From contig JAJDUT010000139.1 of NCBI GenBank assembly GCA_022826515.1, forward strand, positions 1-64,000: 64,000 nucleotides of DNA. Direction: 5' to 3'. The notes below the pieces were generated by a model. It was given only the letters and a program-made list of their open reading frames with translations, made no database searches and was not told the DNA's origin. How positions within the stretch are numbered: the first letter of the stretch is position 1; the number at the start of each line of letters is the position of its first letter. The position numbers and the translations under genes are program-made. The DNA is from Candidatus Latescibacterota bacterium (GTDB taxonomy: Bacteria > Latescibacterota > UBA2968 > UBA8231). Positions 16,892 through 24,381 of the stretch are shown one piece after another.

Positions 16892-17934
16892 GCGCGTCTA
16901 GACACCACATCGTCGCTGGTTTGCTGTTCGCCTTTTTTGGGGTGCTAGTCCCGCTGCTCAACTATCTGGGGCTAGTTGCCGATACGACTCTGAACTTGTG
17001 GGGGCGCTATTTTTGTTTTGCCATCGTCGCTCTTGGGATGGACCTGATTTGGGGATTTACTGGCATTCTGTCGCTGTGCCAGGCGTTTTTCTTTTGTTTG
17101 GGCGGCTATGCCATCGGTATGCACATGCTACTCAAGACCGGGACGAAAGGTGTGTACGGCAGCGCGTTGCCCGACTTTATGGTTTGGAATCGGGTCGAGG
17201 AGTTGCCGCTTTTTTGGGAGCCGTTTCACAGCCTGCCGCTGACCTTGCTCCTCGGGCTGTTGGTGCCGGGATTGGCGGCGCTGGTCTTTGGCTTTCTCGT
17301 CTTCCGCAGCCGCATCAAGGGCGTGTATTTGGCCATTATCACTCAGGCGCTGGCGCTGGCGATGTGGCTGCTTTTTTTGCGCAACGAGACTATGTTGGGG
17401 GGGACCAACGGGCTGACGGATTTCAAGACGCTGCTGGGCTTTGAATTGGCCGAACCGGCGACCAAGCGCGGGCTCTACGTGGTGGCGTGTGCGGCGCTGG
17501 TGGGGGCGTATTATCTGTGCCGCTATATCGTCGGCTCCAAATTGGGCAAATTGCTGGTGGCCATCCGCGACAGCGAGCACCGTTTGCGCTTTATCGGCTA
17601 CCACATCACTCGCTATAAGCTCTTCGTCTTTGTCGTCGCCAGTGCCTTGGCGGGCTTGGGGGGGATGCTCTACGTGCCGCAGACCGGCATTATCACGCCG
17701 GGGCGCATGGACGTGCAGGCTTCGATTGAGATCGTGGTGTGGACTGCGGTCGGTGGCCGGGGGACATTGGTGGGCGCGATCGTCGGAGCCGTGCTAGTCA
17801 ATTTGCTCTACAGCTTTCTCACTGGCGCGTTCCCCGGCACTTGGCTCTACTTCCTCGGCGCGCTCTTTGTCGGGGTGGTGCTGTTCTTTCCCGAGGGCGT
17901 CGCTGGTATAGTCGGGCGCTTGCGCCGGGCTTAA
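16888..17934 (+). CDS. urtC: Urea ABC transporter permease UrtC
   Basis: A 348-residue LivM-type inner-membrane permease. It has the expected membrane helices, CFAIVALGMDLIWGFTGILSLCQAFFFCLGGYAIGMHM near the N-terminus, AIRDSEHRLRFIGY (the ATPase-coupling loop) and VWTAVGGRGTLVGAIVGAVLVN near the end. It pairs with UrtB to form the urea channel. The GTG start overlaps the urtB stop. It is followed by a 90-base inverted-repeat hairpin before urtD. Confidence 0.95.
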   Translation: MSASRHHIVAGLLFAFFGVLVPLLNYLGLVADTTLNLWGRYFCFAIVALGMDLIWGFTGILSLCQAFFFCLGGYAIGMHMLLKTGTKGVYGSALPDFMVWNRVEELPLFWEPFHSLPLTLLLGLLVPGLAALVFGFLVFRSRIKGVYLAIITQALALAMWLLFLRNETMLGGTNGLTDFKTLLGFELAEPATKRGLYVVACAALVGAYYLCRYIVGSKLGKLLVAIRDSEHRLRFIGYHITRYKLFVFVVASALAGLGGMLYVPQTGIITPGRMDVQASIEIVVWTAVGGRGTLVGAIVGAVLVNLLYSFLTGAFPGTWLYFLGALFVGVVLFFPEGVAGIVGRLRRA

Positions 17935-17937
17935 TGT

Positions 17938-18027
17938 ATCCGCAGATGACGCAGATGGACACAGATATAGGACTTGAACGATTCGAGAAGCCTACTATTC
18001 TGCGTCCATCTGCGTCCATCTGCGGAT
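17938..18027. repeat. Inverted pair of CGCAGATGGA repeats between urtC and urtD
   Basis: The left arm (17938-17970, ATCCGCAGATGACGCAGATG onward) and the right arm (17995-18027, CTATTCTGCGTCCATCTGCG onward) are reverse complements over about 30 bases, with a 24-base loop. In RNA this makes a long hairpin just upstream of the urtD start. It may attenuate or stabilise the transcript; there is no T-tract. The same unit occurs singly at 11321-11374 and 47185-47219. Confidence 0.85.
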
Positions 18028-18046
18028 TATCTTATGAATGATTTAG

Positions 18047-18811
18047 ATGGACAATCTATACGTGCAGAAGTTGAGCGTGTCGTTCGACGGCTTCAAGGCG
18101 TTGGATATCGACATTTTTGAGGTCGCCCAAAACGAGCTGCGGGTGGTCATCGGTCCCAACGGCGCGGGCAAGACGACCCTGCTCGATGTGCTCTGCGGCC
18201 GGGCGCGGCCCGACGTCGGCCACGCCTATTTCAAGGATCAGGACCTGACCAAGCTGAGCGAGGACGAGATCGTCGATTTAGGGGTGGGGCGCAAGTTTCA
18301 GGCACCGACGGTTTTTACTTCGCTGACCGTCGCTGACAACCTGATGCTGGCCGTGAAGGCCAATCGCGGCGTCTTCGCCTCGCTGTTTTATCGGCTCCAA
18401 GCGGCTGAGCGCCGCCGGATTGAGGAGGTGGCCGAGCGCACGGGGCTGGAGGATGTGCTCGACGAGGTCGCCGGTACCCTGTCGCACGGTCAGAAGCAGT
18501 GGTTGGAGATCGCCATGGTCATCTTGCAGGATCCCACGCTCTTCTTAGTGGATGAGCCAGCGGCAGGTATGACCGACGAGGAGACTTTCCGCACCGGGGA
18601 GATTCTCCAGGGGCTGGCCGAAGATCACGCCCTGATTGTCATTGAGCACGACATGGAATTCGTGCGGCAAATCGCCCGCAAGGTCACGGTGCTACACGAG
18701 GGTAGAATTTTAGTCGAAGGGCCGATGGAAGCGGTGCAGAACGATCCGCGCGTCATTGAGTGCTATTTGGGAACGGCCATGGAACGGGAGGAGCGCAGTG
18801 CAGGCGGCTGA
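18047..18811 (+). CDS. urtD: Urea ABC transporter ATP-binding protein UrtD
   Basis: A 254-residue ABC ATPase of the LivG/UrtD type. It has Walker A GPNGAGKT (about 36-43), GVGRKFQAPTVFTSLTVADNLMLA, signature LSHGQKQWLEIAM and Walker B LFLVDEPAAGMTDEET, then the switch histidine in VIEHDMEFV. UrtD signatures use SHGQKQ in place of SGGQ, as here. The Shine-Dalgarno is poor, perhaps because the upstream repeat has displaced it. The end overlaps urtE by 14 bases. Confidence 0.95.
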   Translation: MDNLYVQKLSVSFDGFKALDIDIFEVAQNELRVVIGPNGAGKTTLLDVLCGRARPDVGHAYFKDQDLTKLSEDEIVDLGVGRKFQAPTVFTSLTVADNLMLAVKANRGVFASLFYRLQAAERRRIEEVAERTGLEDVLDEVAGTLSHGQKQWLEIAMVILQDPTLFLVDEPAAGMTDEETFRTGEILQGLAEDHALIVIEHDMEFVRQIARKVTVLHEGRILVEGPMEAVQNDPRVIECYLGTAMEREERSAGG

Positions 18812-19508
18812 GACCACGCTGGCGGTGGAGGAGTTGGATGTCCACTACGGGGGCAGCCGCATCTTGCGGGATATTAGCTTGCGGGTTCCCGGCGGCTCGA
18901 TTGTGGCGGTGATGGGGCGCAACGGCGTCGGCAAAACGACGCTGCTCAAGGCGATCATGGGGTTGTTGACGCCGAGCAAGGGCCGGGTGTTTTTTGCCGG
19001 CGAGGACGTCACTGCGCTGACGGCTGACAAGCGCACTCGACGGGGGTTGGGGTACGTGCCGCAGGGCCGCGAGATTTTTCCGCAGCTAACAGTGCGGGAA
19101 AACTTGGAGATCGGCTTGCAGGCGCGCCAGGGCGGTGGCGAGGTGCCCGAGGAAGTGTTTGCGCTCTTTCCGGTGTTGGCGGACATGAAGGAGCGGATGG
19201 GCGGCAATTTGAGCGGCGGGCAGCAACAGCAGTTGGCCATTGCCCGGGCGCTGGTCGGCGAACCCAAGGTGCTGATGCTGGACGAACCGACTGAAGGTAT
19301 TCAGCCGTCGATCATTTTGGAAATAGAAAGGGTGTTGCTCCAGCTCAAGGAGCGAGGCGAGTTCGCCATCGTCTTGGTCGAGCAGTACTTCGACTTCGCG
19401 CGGCAGATCGCCGATCACTTCTTTCTGATGGACCGCGGCAGTATTCTGTTGCAGGGGACAGCCGACGAGTTGTCGGATGAAAGTATCAAGACCCATCTGA
19501 CGTTTTGA
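18798..19508 (+). CDS. urtE: Urea ABC transporter ATP-binding protein UrtE
   Basis: A 236-residue LivF-type ABC ATPase with Walker [34 protein letters not shown], signature [15 protein letters not shown] and Walker [17 protein letters not shown], the last being a UrtE hallmark. The [17 protein letters not shown] segment carries the switch region. The GTG at 18798 with GGGAGGAGC upstream is preferred over an ATG further inside urtD. It overlaps urtD by 14 bases and is followed 10 bases later by ureAB, linking transport directly to hydrolysis. Confidence 0.95.
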   Translation: MQAAETTLAVEELDVHYGGSRILRDISLRVPGGSIVAVMGRNGVGKTTLLKAIMGLLTPSKGRVFFAGEDVTALTADKRTRRGLGYVPQGREIFPQLTVRENLEIGLQARQGGGEVPEEVFALFPVLADMKERMGGNLSGGQQQQLAIARALVGEPKVLMLDEPTEGIQPSIILEIERVLLQLKERGEFAIVLVEQYFDFARQIADHFFLMDRGSILLQGTADELSDESIKTHLTF

Positions 19509-19518
19509 GGGAGGATTC

Positions 19519-20274
19519 ATGCGGCTTGCACCGAGGGAAATCGACAAGCTAATATTGCACAACGCCGGATTTGTGGCGCAGAAGCGCTATGCCCGAGGCC
19601 TGCGGCTGAACTACCCGGAGGCGACCGCGCTGATCTCGGCGCAGTTGCTCGAATTTATCCGCGATGGCGAGCGGGTAGCTACCTTGATGGACAAGGGCAA
19701 GCAGTTGCTCGGGATTGAAGATGTGTTGCCGGGGGTGCCGGAGATGGTGCACGAGGTGCAGGTGGAGGGCACGTTTCCCGACGGCACCAAACTGGTGACG
19801 GTGCATCAGCCGATCTGCCGGGCGCGCGGCAACGCCGAGTTGGCGCTCTATGGGTCGGGGCTGGTGCGGGTGGGTGAGACGTGGTCGCCAGACAACGCGT
19901 CTAGTGCTGCGCCTGGGGAAGCGCTGGTGGCGGATGGGGAACTCGCGCTCAATGATGGCCGCGAGAAGGTGGAGCTCGAAGTGGCGAACATGGGCGACCG
20001 CCCGGTGCAGGTGGGGTCGCACTTTCCCTTTTTTGAAGCCAACGCCGAATTGCGCTTTGACCGCGCGCGTGCCTATGGCTTTCGCCTCGATATTCCCTCG
20101 GGGACGGCGGTGCGCTTTGAGCCTGGGGAGACCAAGACGGTGACTCTGGTCGCCGTAGCTGGCGGGCGCGTGGTCCAAGGCGGCAGTGGTTTGATCGGCG
20201 GAGCCTTGAGTGACGACAACAAGGACGCAGCCCTTGAACGCGCTAAAGAGCGCGGCTTTTTAGGAGCGGAGTAA
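19519..20274 (+). CDS. ureAB: Urease gamma-beta fusion subunit
   Basis: A 251-residue fusion. Residues 1-100 are the gamma subunit ([35 protein letters not shown], then [22 protein letters not shown]). Residues about 106-230 are the beta subunit, with [28 protein letters not shown] and [22 protein letters not shown] sequence (here [27 protein letters not shown]). Fused small subunits are known from Helicobacter; many bacteria keep them separate. The ATG has GAGGGAGGATTC upstream, and ureC follows after 2 bases. Confidence 0.95.
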   Translation: MRLAPREIDKLILHNAGFVAQKRYARGLRLNYPEATALISAQLLEFIRDGERVATLMDKGKQLLGIEDVLPGVPEMVHEVQVEGTFPDGTKLVTVHQPICRARGNAELALYGSGLVRVGETWSPDNASSAAPGEALVADGELALNDGREKVELEVANMGDRPVQVGSHFPFFEANAELRFDRARAYGFRLDIPSGTAVRFEPGETKTVTLVAVAGGRVVQGGSGLIGGALSDDNKDAALERAKERGFLGAE

Positions 20275-20276
20275 TC

Positions 20277-21980
20277 ATGCGGATTGATCGACGCGCTTAT
20301 GCGGATATGTACGGTCCGACTACGGGCGACCGGGTGCGGCTGGGCGACACGGATTTGATTGTCGAGGTCGAGCAAGATCACACTGTGTACGGCGAGGAGT
20401 GCAAGTTCGGCGGCGGCAAAGTGCTGCGCGACGGCATGGGGCAGCAGAGTGGCGCGAGTCAAAAAGAGGCACTGGACTTGGTAATTACCAATGCGCTGGT
20501 GCTCGATTACACGGGCATTTACAAGGCCGACATTGGCGTCAAGGACGGGCGCATCGCCGGGATTGGCAAGGCTGGCAACCCGGACATTATGCCGGGTGTT
20601 GCCGAGCAGATGGTCGTCGGCGCGACCACCGAAGTGGTGGCTGGAGAGAAGCTGATTTTGACGGCGGGGGCACTGGACGTACACGTGCATTTTATCTGTC
20701 CGCAGCAAATTGAAGAGGCCATCGCGTCGGGGATTACTACGATGCTCGGCGGTGGCACCGGACCGGCGACTGGGACGAATGCCACTACTTGTACTCCAGG
20801 GGCTTTTTACATCCGCACGATGCTGCAGGCGGCCGATGCTTGGCCGCTCAATTTTGGCTTTTTGGGCAAGGGCAACTCGTCGTTGCGCCCGGGATTGGCG
20901 GCGCAAGTTGAGGCTGGGGCTTGCGGCCTCAAGCTGCACGAAGATTGGGGTACGACGCCAGCGGCCATTGATGCGTGTTTGGCAGTCGCTGAAGAATTCG
21001 ACGTGCAGGTCTGCATCCACACCGACACGCTCAATGAGTCGGGCTTTGTCGAGGCGTCGCGGGCGGCTTTCAAAGGGCGGACGATTCACACCTACCACAC
21101 CGAGGGAGCTGGAGGTGGCCACGCGCCCGATATTATGCGGCTTTGCGGCGAGGCCAATGTGCTGCCCTCTTCGACCAACCCGACGCGGCCCTTCACGGTC
21201 AACACCATAGACGAACATTTGGATATGCTGATGGTCTGCCACCACCTCGACAAGAATATTCCCGAGGACGTGGCGTTTGCCGAGAGCCGGATTCGCCAGG
21301 AGACTATCGCTGCCGAAGACATTTTGCACGACTTGGGCGCACTGTCGATCATCGCCTCGGACAGCCAAGCGATGGGGCGAGTGGGGGAGGTGGTGTGCCG
21401 GACTTGGCAGACGGCGCACAAGATGCGCCAGCAGCGGGGCCTGTTGCCCGAGGACGCGGGCGGTGCTGACAACTATCGCGCGCGGCGCTACGTCGCCAAA
21501 TACACCATCAATCCAGCCATTGCGCACGGACTCTCGGCCCAGGTCGGTTCGGTGGAAACGGGTAAGCTGGCCGATTTGGTGCTGTGGCAGCCTGCTTTTT
21601 TCGGCGTCAAGCCCGAGCTAGTGATTAAAGGTGGAGTGATTGCTTACGCGCAGATGGGGGACGCCAATGCTTCGATACCCACGCCGCAGCCCGTGTATCC
21701 GCGTCCCATGTTTGGGTCTTATGGCAACGCGGTTGGGCCGACGTCGCTGGCTTTTGTTTCGCAGGCGTCGCGCGAGCGGGTGGGGGAGTACGGGTTGGCG
21801 AAGGCTGTCGTGCCGGTCGAACACTGCCGCGACATTGGCAAGGCCGATATGCGGCTCAACGATGTGGTGCCCAATATCGAGGTTGATCCGGAGACCTATA
21901 AGGTGAAGGTTGACGGCGAGGAAATTACTTGTGAACCGGCAGAGAAACTGCCGCTGGCGCAACTGTATCACCTGTTCTAG
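20277..21980 (+). CDS. ureC: Urease alpha (catalytic) subunit
   Basis: A 567-residue protein, full length for UreC. All active-site landmarks are present: HVHFICPQQ (nickel histidines), [15 protein letters not shown] with the lysine that is carbamylated to bridge the two nickels, [30 protein letters not shown] and the VCHHLD flap histidine. MFGSYG near the end is also conserved. It hydrolyses urea to ammonia and carbamate in the cytoplasm. The start has AGGAGCGGAG upstream. Confidence 0.98.
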   Translation: MRIDRRAYADMYGPTTGDRVRLGDTDLIVEVEQDHTVYGEECKFGGGKVLRDGMGQQSGASQKEALDLVITNALVLDYTGIYKADIGVKDGRIAGIGKAGNPDIMPGVAEQMVVGATTEVVAGEKLILTAGALDVHVHFICPQQIEEAIASGITTMLGGGTGPATGTNATTCTPGAFYIRTMLQAADAWPLNFGFLGKGNSSLRPGLAAQVEAGACGLKLHEDWGTTPAAIDACLAVAEEFDVQVCIHTDTLNESGFVEASRAAFKGRTIHTYHTEGAGGGHAPDIMRLCGEANVLPSSTNPTRPFTVNTIDEHLDMLMVCHHLDKNIPEDVAFAESRIRQETIAAEDILHDLGALSIIASDSQAMGRVGEVVCRTWQTAHKMRQQRGLLPEDAGGADNYRARRYVAKYTINPAIAHGLSAQVGSVETGKLADLVLWQPAFFGVKPELVIKGGVIAYAQMGDANASIPTPQPVYPRPMFGSYGNAVGPTSLAFVSQASRERVGEYGLAKAVVPVEHCRDIGKADMRLNDVVPNIEVDPETYKVKVDGEEITCEPAEKLPLAQLYHLF

Positions 21981-22015
21981 GAATTAGGAATTGAGAATTG
22001 AGAATTAGGAATTAT
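21980..22015 (+). repeat. Short tandem GAATT(A/G)-type repeat between ureC and ureF
   Basis: The sequence after the ureC stop consists of repeated GAATTAG/GAATTGA units (GAATTAGGAATTGAGAATTG and onward). It is low-complexity and non-coding. Its role is unknown; it may simply be a slippage-prone intergenic repeat. Confidence 0.7.
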
Positions 22016-22055
22016 AGCAGGTGATAAGCGGCCAGAATAATTGCGATAAGAGTCA

Positions 22056-22709
22056 ATGGATCGCCTTTATCCGTTGATGCACCTAGCCGACAGTGCGTTG
22101 CCGGCCGGTGGCTACGCCTTTTCTAATGGCTTGGAGGGGGCTTATCAGTTGGGCTTGTTGGATGCTCCTGGGGCGCTGGAAGAGTTTGTGCATTCGGCGC
22201 TGATGGCTGCGGCCTACGGCGAGATTCCATTTATCCATTCCTGTTATGCTGAATCTGACGAAAATGCCGTGGCGGAAATGTTGCATTTTTACGACGCGAT
22301 GATCGCGGCTCCGGCGATGCGTCGGGCGAGTTTGATTTTGGGCAAGAACTGGTTGCGGTTGATGGCTGGTTTGTATCCAGAGGTCAAGTTCGCAAACTTG
22401 CGTCGGACGCATGCGCACTACACGGTGGTTTTTGGGCTGGCGTTGAAGGCTACGGGCTTTGCACAAGCCGATGCCCAACAGCTCTACATGTTTCAAGTGC
22501 TCAGGGATCAGATGAGCGCTGCGGTGCGTCTCGGGATCGTCGGGCCGATGGAGGCCACGCGACGGCAATTGGGTCTGTATGTGTATTGCGAGGAATTCCT
22601 GGCGGAAGTGGCCGGGCGACCGTACTCACAAGCGACGCGTTGCGCACCGCAACTCGACATCGCCCAGAGCGTACACGACGATCTCTATTCGCGTCTTTTC
22701 CAAAGTTGA
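22056..22709 (+). CDS. ureF: Urease accessory protein UreF
   Basis: A 217-residue all-helical protein with the UreF opening MHLADSALPAGGYAFSNGLEGAYQLGLL, FVHSALMAAAYGEIPFI, HAHYTVVFGLALKA and MSAAVRLGIVGPMEATR. UreF joins UreD on apo-urease and gates UreG. It begins about 75 bases after ureC, past a low-complexity repeat, and has a weak Shine-Dalgarno. It ends 9 bases before ureG. Confidence 0.92.
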   Translation: MDRLYPLMHLADSALPAGGYAFSNGLEGAYQLGLLDAPGALEEFVHSALMAAAYGEIPFIHSCYAESDENAVAEMLHFYDAMIAAPAMRRASLILGKNWLRLMAGLYPEVKFANLRRTHAHYTVVFGLALKATGFAQADAQQLYMFQVLRDQMSAAVRLGIVGPMEATRRQLGLYVYCEEFLAEVAGRPYSQATRCAPQLDIAQSVHDDLYSRLFQS

Positions 22710-22718
22710 GGGGTATAT

Positions 22719-23444
22719 ATGGGTCACGACCATGACCACACACACGAGCCGTTTGACTCGCCTGGATTTTTTGCTGACCGCGAAAGTCCGAACCCGCACC
22801 GCGATTTTGCCGACCGAGCCTTTACGGTGGGGATTGGCGGGCCGGTCGGCAGCGGCAAGACGGCGCTGTTGCAGGCTTTGTGCGAAAGGCTGCGCGACGA
22901 GTATAGCTTGGGGGTGGTCACCAACGACATCTTCACCCGCGAGGACGCCGAATTTCTGCTGCGGCACGAGGCGTTGGAACAGGAGCGCATCGTCGGCGTC
23001 GAGACTGGCGGTTGTCCGCACGCGGCGATCCGCGAGGACATTTCGCTGAATCTGAATGCGCTCGAAGACTTGATGGATCGTTTCGCCGGGGGCATCGACT
23101 TACTGTTGGTCGAAAGTGGCGGTGACAACTTGGCGGCTCATTTCAGCCGCGAGCTCGTCGATTATTCGGTGTACGTTATCGACGTGTCCGGCGGCGACAA
23201 AATTCCGCGCAAGGGCGGTCCGGGGACGACGCAGTCGGATTTGTTGGTGATTAACAAAACTGATCTGGCTGAGATGGTGGGGGCGGATCTGGGGGTGATG
23301 GATCGCGATGCCAAGAAGATGCGCGGCGAGGGGCCGACGGTTTTTGCTTGCATCAAGGATCGAGAGGGACTGGAGGCGATTGTCGGGCACATTCTTAAGG
23401 CGCGGGAGAGGGCGTTGCTGTCGGAAGCGCAGAAGTCGCTTTAA
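22719..23444 (+). CDS. ureG: Urease accessory GTPase UreG
   Basis: A 241-residue SIMIBI GTPase. It has the P-loop [15 protein letters not shown] (about 44-58), the metal-binding and switch segment [15 protein letters not shown] with its invariant Cys-Pro-His, ESGGDNLAA, the glycine-rich [12 protein letters not shown] and NKTDLA for guanine. It delivers nickel to the UreD-UreF-urease complex. The N-terminus ([10 protein letters not shown]) is histidine/aspartate-rich. No ureE nickel chaperone is visible, so this tail may store or bind nickel; that is inference. Shine-Dalgarno TTGAGGGG precedes the ATG. Confidence 0.95.
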   Translation: MGHDHDHTHEPFDSPGFFADRESPNPHRDFADRAFTVGIGGPVGSGKTALLQALCERLRDEYSLGVVTNDIFTREDAEFLLRHEALEQERIVGVETGGCPHAAIREDISLNLNALEDLMDRFAGGIDLLLVESGGDNLAAHFSRELVDYSVYVIDVSGGDKIPRKGGPGTTQSDLLVINKTDLAEMVGADLGVMDRDAKKMRGEGPTVFACIKDREGLEAIVGHILKARERALLSEAQKSL

Positions 23445-23544
23445 TCTTGTTCATCTCAGGTGTATCGTTATCTTGCTTCATATAGCTATGACATAGTTGC
23501 TAACGACAGGTGGGCACCTATCGCCATCGAAGCGAGGTCATCCT

Positions 23545-23802
23545 ATGGCAGAAGCGAAACACAACGCGATTGAACTCAGAAAAGTAGTTTCTCGGGACCC
23601 AGAGGTACACAGCGGCGATTTGGTATTCGCTGGCACTCGGGTTCCAGTCGACACACTTGTGGATTACCTCAAGGCCGATCATTCAGTTGAAGAGTTCTTG
23701 ATTGATTTCCCTAGCGTCGAACGCTGGCAGATCGAATCGTATCTCGACCTTTCGCCCGATGGATTGGATCGCTTGAGGTCACAGGGTGAGAGTACTTCTT
23801 GA
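23545..23802 (+). CDS. DUF433 antitoxin-like protein, first pair
   Basis: An 85-residue protein with the DUF433 core: VVSRDPEVHSGDLVFAGTRVPVDTLVDYLKADHSVEEFLIDFPSVERWQIESYL. DUF433 proteins are small winged-helix-like antitoxins commonly paired with DUF5615 PIN-like proteins. The ATG has GAGGTC upstream. The gene ends 17 bases inside the next gene, a typical toxin-antitoxin overlap. A second DUF433/DUF5615 pair lies at 31183-31747 on the other strand; the two differ in sequence and are not a recent duplication. Confidence 0.85.
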   Translation: MAEAKHNAIELRKVVSRDPEVHSGDLVFAGTRVPVDTLVDYLKADHSVEEFLIDFPSVERWQIESYLDLSPDGLDRLRSQGESTS

Positions 23803-24115
23803 CGAGGATATTCCAACCCGGCTCAGGTTTCACTTCGGGGAGGCGGTTGATGTTGAGACGGTCGAGTACCGGGGTTGGAAGGGATTGAAAAACGGCGCGC
23901 TACTACGCGCTGCCCAAGAGCATTTCGATGTGCTCGTCACAATGGATAACCACCTTCCTGAGCAGCAACCTCTTCAACAGTTCGACTTGGCAGTCGTGAT
24001 CTTGCGCGCGCGGAACAAGAGTCTCACAGAGCTCCAGAAGCTGATGCCTGAGCTTGAGCGGATGCTTGGTTCGCTTCAGTCAGGGCAAGCCAGGAGGATC
24101 TATTCCCCCGAATAA
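23786..24115 (+). CDS. DUF5615 PIN-like toxin, first pair
   Basis: A 109-residue PIN-like (Mut7-C/DUF5615) protein: MRVLLDEDIPTRLRFHF with the first acidic site, VETVEYRGWKGLKNGALLRAAQEHFDVLVTMDNHLPEQQ with the second, and DLAVVILRARNKSL. Family members are putative ribonucleases neutralised by DUF433 partners. GTG start, overlapping the DUF433 gene by 17 bases. It converges with the end of the defence operon 50 bases downstream. Confidence 0.85.
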   Translation: MRVLLDEDIPTRLRFHFGEAVDVETVEYRGWKGLKNGALLRAAQEHFDVLVTMDNHLPEQQPLQQFDLAVVILRARNKSLTELQKLMPELERMLGSLQSGQARRIYSPE

Positions 24116-24165
24116 TTGTTCCCAGTCCGACCGATTGCCCGCGTAGATTGTGTGATAAAGCGAAG

Positions 24166-24381
24166 TCAAGAATCTTTGGCTTTCTCCTGTGACTGCTGAG
24201 GCACCGCTTGACGAATTTCTTGAGACGCATCCTCAATGCCGTCACGAAGCGCGCGAATCCGCTCTGCGGTCGGATCATCCACGATTCGGCAGGGAAGATC
24301 GATCTCACCGCGCACGTGGGCGAGCACCTCTCCTAGGGCCGTCTCGATTTCTCGACCCAATGGGGTTCGTTCCGTTGTCAT
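24166..24381 (-). CDS. 71-residue protein at the end of the defence operon
   Basis: A small hydrophilic protein (MTTERTPLGREIETALGEVLAHVRGEIDLP, ending QQSQEKAKDS). Its ATG overlaps the Res stop by 4 bases (ATGA) and it has GGAG upstream, so it is very likely translated. The opening LGREIETALGEVLAHVRGE resembles the N-terminal part of HTH-type antitoxins that accompany RelE-like toxins, but the usual HTH after it is missing. It may be a remnant or a small regulator of the restriction genes. Function not known. Confidence 0.6.
   Translation of the reverse strand: MTTERTPLGREIETALGEVLAHVRGEIDLPCRIVDDPTAERIRALRDGIEDASQEIRQAVPQQSQEKAKDS

Noticed and set aside
20073..21527. A 484-codon reading antisense to ureC
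   Set aside because: It is out of frame with the well-supported urease subunits and encodes arginine/histidine-rich sequence with no motif; long antisense frames are common in GC-rich DNA.
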